Assembly: GCF_019649055.1 (NCBI RefSeq)
Contig: NW_026570272.1
Location: 434,001 to 498,000 of the forward strand
DNA length: 64,000 nucleotides
Direction of reading: 5' to 3'
DNA from: Paramacrobiotus metropolitanus
Taxonomy: Eukaryota > Tardigrada > Eutardigrada > Parachela > Macrobiotidae
In this document: piece by piece, positions 58,601 through 64,000 of the stretch
Layout of the letters: each line of letters opens with the position of its first letter
Position numbering within the stretch: the stretch's first letter is position 1
Translations under genes and position numbers: made by a program
The notes under the pieces: model-generated
What the model was told of the DNA's origin: nothing
What the model saw: only the letters and a program-made list of their open reading frames with translations
Database searches by the model: none

Positions 58601-61600
58601 CCCTAAATGTTTTGCTGTACACATGATAACAACTGACAAAGCAGCCGTTTTCAAATGTGGAAAAATCAATGCTACATTTACGGTGGAGAATTCTTATGGT
58701 TCCTGTCAATATCTACAACCGCGGTATAATGATTATACAATTGGATTGGATGGCCTTACATTATTACCGTACAAATGTGTACATACAATGCCTTTTGTTT
58801 CTTTTAATAATAATATTTATGCGGTCATAAATAACACGTGGAAAAGGATATACAAAGTGACGCAACAAGCACTACATCTACACATTAACAGCCGCTTTGA
58901 CCCGATTGTGGATGTATCGGCAACATATTATCATGCTGACTCCGTGTACATGCAACAGCCAGCACGTGCTACAGATCTGCAACAGTTTTTCATCAGTGGT
59001 CTTTCAACGCCTGTCACGTTAACAAAGCACTCATCCATGACTGGGGCATGGACGTGCGCATCAAGCAAACAGTTGGTACAGTTGTTAGTATTACAGTTAT
59101 GTTAGTTGGCATTTATGTAGGGTTAATACTGCTAAGATGGTTGCTCGGGACGCGCCTGCTTAACGAAAATAATAACGTCTCAGACGCTGGGAGTCGGGCC
59201 GGCACCGTTGGGAACTGGTGCACTGCCCGCGATCGGAAAGGCATGCGAGTACTGTTCAGCCGCAGACGGAAGACAGAAGTGGATATAAAACACTGCACAG
59301 ACCATCAGTTGCCCACTCATGCGGAACTAGCTGTTAGTGTACCGGATCATACAGTTCCTGACGATTCTACTTCAGTAGTGGATACAGTGACTTTGCCCGT
59401 CAACCTGTTATTACCTGCAATGGATATTGCTAACGATCACCCACGCAGCGGCCGGATTGCCTCTCCAGAAATTCCATATCAACCACCGCGGATAGTCATG
59501 ACGTTCAAGAAGGTAAGCCGCAAGAGTGCCAGAAATGCGCGTATTGAATCGTTCCACCGTATGAAGATTACCCGAGACAACGCCATCAAAGCCATGGTGG
59601 ATGAGTTTACGGAATTCACGCATACCGTTGTCAACCAGCAAGGTTTTCCGCATGACCAGCCTGCTATGAACATCCTGATGGACATGGCACAGCGGACCAC
59701 GACTGCCTTGGAGACGCTTGCAAAAGACAACGATTTGTTGTGGGACGCGCTTACCAAGTGCCGAAAGATTTGGGATGCCGCCGAAAAAAATCAGTGCAGT
59801 TCTGGGCACACCGATCAGATGGTAGCGGGACCATCAGCTGTGCAGCGGAGCAGCCCTCAGCGTGAAGAGCAACCGCCACGTTCCTTCGTTTTTCCGGCCT
59901 TCGCTAAACCGGCAACCAAGGCGCCGACTATGGCGATGGTGCAGCCACGACCATTCAAGCGGCAGCCTACTCCTCATCCGAGGGGAATTATCCGCTCGAA
60001 CCGGGAGCTTTGTTTGCCTGCGTATTTTGCCCAGTTGCGCTCACCACCGCCTTATGTCGAAACACCACGAAGCCCCAGCCCGATGGCCAATGATGACATT
60101 CAGCAATGCGCGGAGACACCAGCAAGTCCGGACGAGGATATGCCTCGCTACGTGATTGTGAACCGTAGTGCTGCCGACCAGCAATAAGTTTGTACTGAAG
60201 TTAATTTTTATTATTATTCCTTTTTATATTAAAATACAAAAAGAAGAATTATTAATGATTAATTGTTGAATATAAAACCGATTAATATAAAATAAAAAAC
60301 AGAATATTTACATTTGTGTCGTGTTATATATACATTATACTGTGTATGTTTTGTTAAGTTGTTGCAATATATTGTACTAACATTGTTTTTTTTATATAAA
60401 ATTCATGCCTGTTTTTTCACAGTTATTTGATACTGTAATGCCCACTACAACGGTTCTTTCTGCTGTGGAAATTGTGTATTTTGATTTTTTAAATTTTCGT
60501 ATATAATTGTTTTTTACTTCCTGTTCCTGTTGGATTCGCCAGAGACGTCGAATCTCAAAAAGGAGGACTGTCACGGACGGCTTAGTCATCAGCATCATCG
60601 AGGTCAGCGACGATTACATCATATGACATCAGCCTTGCATCAGACTCGCTCAGCCTTGCATCATGCGGCCTCATTCCCACGCGATAACGCCAGTGACCAC
60701 ACCCTCCGGCTGGCGGCACCACTCCGCCGCGCGGGTATATAAAACCACAGCTGCAACCACCGGAGGCCAGTGTGCTTTCCCCTGCGAAGTCAACCGACCA
60801 GCAGTCTACAGCCAGCCCTGCACCGGACCATCCAGCGATTGTACTAGCTTGACCTTTTGTTTAGCTTATAGCTTTGTTGTAGTGGGCACATTGATTATCA
60901 TTAAAGGTCAGTCAAACACCGGTGCGTTGCCTAATCGTTATAGGTATTGTTAAGGTCATCGTTGACCTGATCCATAGGGCTCATACACACAGCACTACAG
61001 GTAGAACTCATTGTTGCTACACTTCAAAAGAGAGATTATACACAAATGCAATTAACATTAACAGACTCGGTTGAAGGCGACGTAGGTGTCCGCCACCCGG
61101 ATACCTGGGTGTCCGCCACCCGGCCTACGTCCCCATTCCCGACATGCAGAGGTGTCAGTCAGACAGGCATACTAATAAAATACACACTACTGCTAACTGC
61201 TACTGGGCCCGGATTCCAGGGTAACCGTCGGCAGCGCCACGGTCCGAAGGCGGCGGCGTCGGCGCTCCTTTATATAGATCACCGGGTAGGTCAGTAGGAC
61301 GATGAGCAGACACAGCAGACTGGCGCACTGGATCAGTAACATCCACGCGGTTCCCTCACTACCGCTTAGTGACACCTGGAATATCGGGTGTTAAATGACG
61401 TGGACGATATATCAGCGTTACATATACCGTACGTTAACCTATTCTCAAACTTTATATGGGTGAGAAGTTCGGCTTGTTTAAATGCGAAGCTGAAGTTCAG
61501 GAGTTGGATACGAGCGTCTAGCTAGGCGGGCACTTTGGGTAAGCTGCATTAAATTATAAAGCAGCAATATATGCCCGCCCGCCTTTGAACAGTCACAGCT

Positions 61601-62228
61601 GTACATATATATAATGATTTTGGTTATTTCTTTAATGTGTGAACTGGAATTTCTCGTTAGTGTCTATATGCGCAGGCGTATTGTTATTTTAATTGGCTAT
61701 TGCCTGAATAAAGAAAAAGTATATTAAACATGCCTCGCAGCTGTCGGCGCCGGCGGAACGGTACAGGAGAAATTCGGTGATCAATCCCGGTAAAGTTAGG
61801 AGATAGGCGACACACCAAGCGCCGCCGCACAGGATGATCGCCTGCCTCCATGTATGGCGGCGGCGGAAGGAAGCGGGAAAGGTCAGCGCCCACAGGCGGA
61901 CGACGGCGATGAGGGGCTGCGCCGACATCTGCAGCAGACTGACCACCCACATCCCGAAGAGGTACAGGAAACAGCCGACGGGGTGGAGGGAGCGCTGGGG
62001 CTGCAGGACGGTCAGGAGGCCGGGGAGGGAGGGCGTGGCCGCGTACAGGAGGTTGCAGATGAGCAGATTGAGGAGGTAGGCGTCGAAGGGGTGCCAGAGC
62101 CGGCGGCAGCGGAAGAAGAGGAGCAGGACGAGGCCGTTGCACAGCGACATGAGGAGCAGTTGGACGGTGGCGATGCCGGCCGCCGCGTTGCTCCAGCCGG
62201 TGGCGGCGCTGCTGTTGTTGGATGACAT
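49694..62228 (-). CDS. Rhodopsin-type GPCR 1, split by a retrotransposon-bearing intron
   Basis: Three exons: 61734-62228 (TM1-TM4), 61204-61375 (TM5), 49694-50073 (TM6-TM7). They total 349 codons with consistent phase (0, then 1). N-terminus MSSNNSS has glycosylation sequons. TM1 TVQLLLMSLCNGLVLLLFF; TM2 AYLLNLLICNLLYAATP; TM3 with the disulfide Cys (GCFLYLFGMW) ends in VVRLW where DRY is expected; TM5 LLIQCASLLCLLIVLL; TM6 includes VNWTPSVLYF (in place of CWxP); TM7 ends CDPLYLLLS in place of NPxxY. Intron 1 needs a GC-AG pair (donor GCATGT at 61733-61728), because the only nearby GT breaks the frame. Intron 2 is 11,130 nt and contains a complete LTR element. Ligand unknown; it looks like a divergent, lineage-expanded receptor. 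Confidence 0.75.
50191..50230. repeat. Palindromic 17-mer, paired copies (left)
   Basis: GGGTGTCCGCCACCCGG at 50191-50207 and 50214-50230, 23 bp apart. Each can fold into a 5-bp stem (GGGTG/CACCC). A third copy is at 50393-50409. The same pair with the same spacing occurs at 61084-61123, on the other side of the LTR element. Confidence 0.85.
50347..50382. repeat. 12-bp perfect inverted repeat (hairpin)
   Basis: ATTTATGGCAGC at 50347-50358 and GCTGCCATAAAT at 50371-50382 with a 12-nt loop (AACGTTAACGCC). It lies inside the GPCR intron next to a copy of the palindromic 17-mer. Confidence 0.85.
51059..51511 (+). repeat. 5' LTR
   Basis: Starts TGTCACGG, ends GCTACA. A TATA box (TATATAAAA, 51226-51234) lies after a GC-rich stretch. 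It contains TGACCTTT (51340-51347), AAAGGTCA (51393-51400) and an AGGTCA/TGACCT inverted pair with 4-nt spacing (51443-51458). These resemble nuclear-receptor half-sites. Confidence 0.95.
51515..51531 (+). promoter_or_regulatory. Candidate primer-binding site
   Basis: TGGCGTGAAGG begins four bases after the 5' LTR; TGG fits the complement of a tRNA CCA end. I could not name the tRNA. Confidence 0.4.
51985..53040 (+). CDS. gag: Gag of the LTR element
   Basis: The frame is open from 51985, but the first in-frame ATG is at 52420 (MAEGPKVKLPPPF), so either translation starts there, a non-AUG start is used, or an upstream leader is spliced on. The core is a retrotransposon gag capsid region: ETWLESYLRC, RRFPEVLAGTARKWIK, FLKTFGKMGTPQQA, EDFRTYYFSILDLC, IGYFILKGM. 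No zinc knuckle is present in this frame; it lies after the frame change into pol. The ORF ends at TAG 53038-53040, directly after the heptamer GAAAAAC. Confidence 0.85.
   Translation, partial: NTLASRKNKEPTSDPTDKSLAQKLSLRLRRLPPEIVPAEQANSRYWNPQAQTGVNRIKTPELSSSSESSVIKSKNEEAYNTAFIDLSDDSFNNQINEEPEAGNLFNAREVENGNIQGHQVEAQAPAGAAGEEEGNHQQQLEEPRRMAEGPKVKLPPPFSAAPHEDAETWLESYLRCAESYAWDDPTKARRFPEVLAGTARKWIKNRPEAAPEDWDSIETEFLKTFGKMGTPQQAIDILISRQQGSEEDFRTYYFSILDLCKHADANMDQAEIGYFILKGMKDKQTATQLRIMGKKTPKDILEVAEELYPIKDRGTKEKRSTVTFNVPFGGENKRNKATTEKDEKSTNLWKN
53031..53037 (+). promoter_or_regulatory. Candidate -1 ribosomal frameshift site, gag/pol
   Basis: In the gag frame the codons are TGG AAA AAC TAG. Slipping back one base on GAAAAAC enters the pol frame, which is open across the site. 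This is close to the classic A AAA AAC heptamer. No downstream pseudoknot was assessed. Confidence 0.6.
53031..58094 (+). CDS. pol: Pol polyprotein, running on into an env-like N-terminal segment
   Basis: About 1,688 codons in one frame. In order: CCHC knuckle CFKCGRRGHYQINC (about residue 89-102); protease CIDTGAGPS (about 181); RT with YVDDILVLG (about 574); RNase H with LHCDASNVGLGAV (about 722); integrase HHCC finger (GAHQGF ... CLDC, about 934-970) and DDE residues in QMDHVGPF, GTDRGSAF and GLVEHMN (about 996, 1054, 1091). A GPF-type end and RTVQKPERYGYI close a normal Gypsy pol at about residue 1370. The frame then continues through a predicted coiled coil (DIERILWLEEENKKL), a hydrophobic segment (MLLILIMLLCFGFNGANA, about 1503-1522) and about 165 Cys-containing residues that look like a glycoprotein ectodomain. 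Catalytic motifs appear intact. Stop at 58092-58094. Confidence 0.93.
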   Translation, partial: EKLDSVLNFKFNPGKFSTPNRFSSRYDNAYQRETQHGRDYNGYVRRSTFNEPPRQGEWRNQNPNHYRGRRYNGQRQFSSRTGDGRPVCFKCGRRGHYQINCRDNSSSDSPQPRYPVMPSRQQNVNLIGVEDQNCPFQDYQETVVNVLPTLNVGFEAARYVPKTCMTTQVKIQGESFQACIDTGAGPSIINSKLLRMLKLDADEWLGLPIRFFDHVKSPSKGITLDVELAGKVIRVHCAVIDNPNLDELILLGNDFLDAAKVIIDYRTHRLYFMEKGPCLSCIGKSKNIIFKNEMKNSYKKLSHVESSAKQNSGEPTNGWLLQNVFNLEEVEDSSQTDNKIKTSDELVDEFINQTRSENIISPFSENDIDYETLNIGSTITPEEKLSLINVINKFKIIFPKKGERIGCTSLTEHVIDTGDAKPIHVPPYRTSIKEQRIMEEEINKLLALDIIEPSYSSWSSPLLLIPKGESFRPVNDYRLLNKITKKDVYPLPNINSCLDLLSGARFYATLDMTGAFWQIPLERKSREKTAFITAVGLYQYKRAAQGLCNSPATFQRLMDVVLANLKWRSCINYVDDILVLGRTFQETLDRLEEIFNRIKTAGLTLNLNKCVFFEKQVKFLGHIINEEGRRPNPEKTSALMNWPTPVNVKQIQSFLGGTGYWRSYVKNYSDIAYPLTNLVKINKQFIWSEECEKSFQLLKQKICENILLKHFEPNLPIELHCDASNVGLGAVLIQLVDGKEKAVEFISRKLSDVETRYTTSELECLCVVWAVIKFKHYLIGVKFRIITDHQALQYLLNMKEPTGRLCRWAIKLSAFNFEIKHKPGKLNSFPDALSRNPVGEAFDGVDTDVPDLPVYKLENFDLRKLQSEDKFCIKILDGMKQGNINKNNFILRNDVLYRFRTHPEDGTFMQLVVPEKIKNDVLYEMHDNPISGAHQGFLRTWQKIKERYYWPRYVEDVKNYTDSCLDCLTYKKQIGKPYGLLQPIPVFQVCQRWQMDHVGPFKKSKNGKKYLIVAIEQVTKYVVARAIRTENAEETSKFFVEEIVCRFGAPRYLGTDRGSAFCSELFKNVLFLTGTIHNRSTSYHPQSQGLVEHMNRTIVTSLAMYCSSAQQDWDTSLPMVIFALNVTPQSTTKFTPFYLMFGRMAQLPCDVGLIPDVEEQDINVDNYVMELDNSLSTAREIARARIEDAGLKESFYYDKMHVAKRSMLENSVLVYNPHRKLKTTNKLNHRFFGPFIITDRISEVNYRVKACFGKHLEDTVHVSRLKKFVSRGDQNYATGRESEPTWKGQLRENVYRKNEKISAEEKIKTKNVLDVESERSDISENNDDEIITDTEDAGQTDEKIEQRPKRTVQKPERYGYINRITMDDVPTQPDRPLVTPALNVKRLEELLKLHSEELLSSNDCYRKKCQEKRRHDEILLGRFWEQSNEDIERILWLEEENKKLRMADSIGKIKSTAQDLQNACKIIAEETGNMMNRVQKLSAREPLKRRTLLPKCLLPGTSMLLILIMLLCFGFNGANALTQEVCDCSRKDFLGLVSLKNFSACGAPNNGKTPNTRAYVLYEEQLPQLSFTAYMCKQVIKRTVVSSFFFGGTDTIKSVLNKAVSVDECWQMVHSKKCVGNDMVNTGNVWDYTKDSEGNGKYLQEITYDSINCILEEVQLNQKCKKLHRGFCYNDDCKRQNAAVCND
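58095..59105 (+). pseudogene. env: Env-like middle segments in two frames
   Basis: After the pol stop, coding-like sequence continues as two overlapping frames: 58106-58570 and 58539-59105. The first has a long amphipathic region (LRDDVHQLDYYIGK), an N-glycosylation site (NMT, NAT) and a C-terminal hydrophobic run (ITSLQMWLLLIAGSI). The second holds four to six Cys and sequons (NAT, NNT) in ectodomain-like sequence. Frame changes near 58095 and 58545 and at about 59050 separate them. As the LTRs are identical, the breaks are either inherited from the source copy, an assembly artefact, or bridged by splicing. I cannot assign the glycoprotein class. Confidence 0.6.
59048..60187 (+). CDS. Env-like membrane anchor and long tail with PPPY motif
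   Basis: 379 codons. Residues 8-33 are a strong membrane segment (VGTVVSITVMLVGIYVGLILL). About 345 residues follow, basic and Pro-rich, without Cys clusters, so likely a cytoplasmic tail. RSPPPYVETP near the end contains PPPY (60044-60055), the PPxY type of late-budding motif that binds NEDD4-family WW domains in retroviruses. The preceding ectodomain is in another frame. A tail this long is unusual for Gypsy env. Stop TAA 60185-60187; about 380 bp of non-coding sequence precede the 3' LTR. Confidence 0.6.
   Translation: MDVRIKQTVGTVVSITVMLVGIYVGLILLRWLLGTRLLNENNNVSDAGSRAGTVGNWCTARDRKGMRVLFSRRRKTEVDIKHCTDHQLPTHAELAVSVPDHTVPDDSTSVVDTVTLPVNLLLPAMDIANDHPRSGRIASPEIPYQPPRIVMTFKKVSRKSARNARIESFHRMKITRDNAIKAMVDEFTEFTHTVVNQQGFPHDQPAMNILMDMAQRTTTALETLAKDNDLLWDALTKCRKIWDAAEKNQCSSGHTDQMVAGPSAVQRSSPQREEQPPRSFVFPAFAKPATKAPTMAMVQPRPFKRQPTPHPRGIIRSNRELCLPAYFAQLRSPPPYVETPRSPSPMANDDIQQCAETPASPDEDMPRYVIVNRSAADQQ
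60557..60567 (+). promoter_or_regulatory. Polypurine tract
   Basis: AAAAAGGAGGA directly precedes the 3' LTR (one base gap), where plus-strand synthesis is primed in LTR elements. Confidence 0.85.
60569..61021 (+). repeat. 3' LTR
   Basis: 453 bp, same sequence as the 5' LTR at an offset of 9,510 bp as far as I can read; followed by the CTTC target duplication. Confidence 0.95.
61079..61131. repeat. Palindromic 17-mer pair (right) framed by inverted 8-mers
   Basis: Two copies of (A/G)GGTGTCCGCCACCCGG-type sequence at 61084-61100 and 61107-61123, framed by GACGTAGG (61079-61086) and CCTACGTC (61124-61131). The core from the first 17-mer to GGCCT matches the left pair at 50191-50232. Confidence 0.8.
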
Positions 62229-63387
62229 GACTGCTCGTTATCCCCCGAAGCCGGATGGAAGTAAGCGTTTAGGATAACAAAATTATTAATGAGGTTTCTT
62301 AACCGCAGCAAGTTTAATATAAAACAGTGGATCTCTCACAAATATCAAGCGCATCAGCACCGTGTCAGCTAGGCAGAGCGAGAATCTCCACTGTCATTAA
62401 CATATTAAGGCCCAAGTGATGCGTATAACAATTACAGTATGCATTATATATCTATATTAGGAAATAAACCTAATATTCTGGGAATACCAGCAAGCTTTAT
62501 GCTCATTGGTAGAGGTCTCAGTACCGTAATCTTTCGGTACTGTAAGACAGTGTACGTGTAACTGGTTGGCGTGACTGCAGCCGGAAGGCAGTGAACAAAA
62601 GTAGCTGATCAACCCGGATGGAAAACAGTTGCCGGCGTCAGTCCTCTGCAATACTACCGTAGTACTTAGACGAAAGGCTGTTTATCATATCGCGGTTCCG
62701 ACTTGCTCCATGATCGACTGGGGAATAATAATAATCGTAATTATAAGGAACTACCGCTGCTGCTTTAGCGCCCGTTCGTTTAGTATGCCATCATAATCAT
62801 ACTGCAGTATGATCGCAGCGGAAACCCATGTAATTATACGTACGTTTGAAACGTACGACAAGGCCGATCCGATACTGCAAATTTCCAAGGGATCTCCGAA
62901 GAAGAGCGCTAGCTAGGCTGGGATTATGCTATAACTATGCTAATTATTGTGAATCGATCACGTATATCGTGTTTAATACCGGTTCGATTTGACAAACTGT
63001 TGCCGATCTAAACCGGCGCTGAATGACGTCTAGTACTAGAGCCGGTCAGGGTGGCAGTGCGCAATTATTGTGGATCGTTAACCATGTCGGTGATTCTAAG
63101 CGGCACTAGCAGCGTAAGTCAGAAACGGGCAACAATTTGATAGGTAGAAAATGTCTCCGCCAGCGCCATTAAGGTGTGAGGCGCTTTTGCGGGAAGGTGG
63201 CTGCGTTAATGGCGTGTGACGCTGCGCCGTGCTGTGGGCCAGGAATCGGTGTTCTTGGTCAGCGTATTCCCGCGGGACCGCTCCGTGGATCGCATGGAGA
63301 AGGCCGTCTCCCGCCGCTTCCGCCGGATATTAGCGCTGCATTGACACACCTCCGCGATCCCCGCCCGACAATCTTTACTTAACGCTA
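62229..63387. other. Intergenic region between two GPCR genes
   Basis: About 1.2 kb: upstream of GPCR 1 and downstream of GPCR 2 (both minus strand). No coding region or repeat recognised. Confidence 0.5.
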
Positions 63388-64000
63388 TCAGCATAATCTG
63401 CAATTAACGCGGGAATTAACTAAATATTGGCAAAGGTCACGGCTGATATTTATACCAACCGGCGTGGACAGTTGACCGAGGTTGAAGACGATCCGCGTCC
63501 ACAGCGAGACGATAGGATGCCGGCTGGAATACGGGAAGAGAAAAACAGCTACCGGCTGCAGCAGAAAGGTCACGCAGTGCACCGCGGCGGCCAATAGAAA
63601 GATCTTCCACAGCAGCACGCGCCGCTGGAAGGCGCGGCCCTCGCGTTCCTTCACGCCGGCGGTGTCGGGATGAACGCGGCGCTGGTGGCGCGCCCACAGG
63701 AAGCGCATCATCAAGAGCAGGTACGTCAGCGCCGTGAGCCCCACCGGGAGGTAGTGTCCAAAGATCTGCTTCAACAGCAGCGCCGTCCCGCTGCGCACGA
63801 TACACCCCTTGAAGGGGAAGCGGCCGGCGGTGGCGGCGCCTCCGAGGGGCACGGCCAAGAAGTACAAATGGCAGCTGAAACCGACGATCCAGACGAAGGC
63901 GATCTGGAGCAGCTGGACGCCGCTGGACGTCCAGCGGCGGTAGCGCTCCGGGTTGATAAAGGTCACGGCGATGTAGCGGTTCACCGCCAGGATGAACAGG
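63388..64000 (-). CDS. Rhodopsin-type GPCR 2, partial (5' end beyond the window)
   Basis: Open in frame to the window edge; 204 codons seen, ending TGA at 63388-63390. It starts inside TM3 with LAVNRYIAVTFINPERYRRW, where NRY takes the place of DRY and the following loop is typical of peptide/amine-like receptors. TM4 is LLQIAFVWIVGFSCHLYFLAVP; ECL2 has a Cys (FKGCIV); TM5 is FGHYLPVGLTALTYLLLMM; a basic third loop leads to TM6 (KIFLLAAAVHCVTFLLQPVAVF, with Q before the Pro). TM7 holds VFNLGQLSTPVGINI, a modified NPxxY. A clearly different receptor from GPCR 1, but adjacent and on the same strand, suggesting a receptor cluster. Ligand unknown. Confidence 0.85.
   Translation of the reverse strand, partial: LFILAVNRYIAVTFINPERYRRWTSSGVQLLQIAFVWIVGFSCHLYFLAVPLGGAATAGRFPFKGCIVRSGTALLLKQIFGHYLPVGLTALTYLLLMMRFLWARHQRRVHPDTAGVKEREGRAFQRRVLLWKIFLLAAAVHCVTFLLQPVAVFLFPYSSRHPIVSLWTRIVFNLGQLSTPVGINISRDLCQYLVNSRVNCRLC

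Larger units (their letters stand above)
51059..61021 (+). mobile_element. Complete Ty3/Gypsy LTR retrotransposon with env-like region
   Basis: A 9,963-bp element bounded by 453-bp LTRs (TG...CA) that I read as identical, and flanked by a CTTC target duplication (51055-51058 and 61022-61025). Order: leader, gag, pol (protease, RT, RNase H, integrase), env-like segments, polypurine tract, LTR. The domain order and integrase style place it in Ty3/Gypsy. Identical LTRs mean a very recent insertion, since LTRs are copied from one template and then diverge. It sits in the sense opposite to GPCR 1, inside its second intron. Confidence 0.95.

Noticed and set aside
1-64000. CRISPR arrays, operons, bacterial promoters or riboswitches
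   Set aside because: The tandem arrays have no unique spacers between constant repeats, and the genes are spliced eukaryotic genes.

Overview
The window is nuclear DNA of an animal. Coding regions are split by GT-AG introns, many only 60-90 nt long, and the recognisable genes are metazoan: adducin, proteasome subunit Rpn10/PSMD4, eukaryotic glutathione synthetase, rhodopsin-type GPCRs, Ig-domain and LRR proteins. Coding exons prefer G/C at third codon positions, whereas introns and spacers are AT-rich. The compact genes and lineage-specific secreted families suggest a small invertebrate. A tardigrade-like animal is my guess; nothing here proves it. All gene models below were built by hand from splice signals, phase and homology to remembered families.

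Layout. 1-2.9 kb: an 18-bp satellite, a 5'-truncated LINE of the restriction-like-endonuclease type, and the last exon of an LRR gene. 3.7-6 kb: a small membrane protein gene and a frameshifted two-Ig-domain gene. 6-13.7 kb: mostly non-coding, with one weak Thr-rich gene model and a 29-bp minisatellite. 13.9-22.4 kb: a local duplication cluster holding one intact secreted mucin-like gene ('gene A'), two decayed copies of its 5' end, one intact Ig gene and another frameshifted Ig gene. 23.6-29.3 kb: adducin (12 coding exons, minus strand). 29.3-36 kb: AT-rich spacer. 36-39 kb: PSMD4 (9 coding exons, minus). 40-42.7 kb: a mitochondrial-type cysteine synthase (8 exons, minus), head-to-head with glutathione synthetase (43.7-46.5 kb, plus). 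47.7-49.4 kb: GH19 chitinase-like protein with four LysM repeats. 49.7-62.2 kb: a GPCR gene whose second intron holds a complete, very young Ty3/Gypsy element with an env-like region. 63.4 kb to the edge: a second GPCR, cut by the window end.

The most notable points are: (1) the divergent cysteine synthase / glutathione synthetase pair, two steps of one thiol pathway sharing a promoter region; (2) a GH19-LysM gene of bacterial style that carries an intron; (3) a 9.96-kb retroelement with two LTRs that look identical by eye and 4-bp target duplications. Its env-like ectodomain starts inside the pol ORF, and its tail ORF carries a PPPY motif. (4) The Ig / gene A cluster, in which two of three Ig copies carry a one-base deletion in the second half of the gene.
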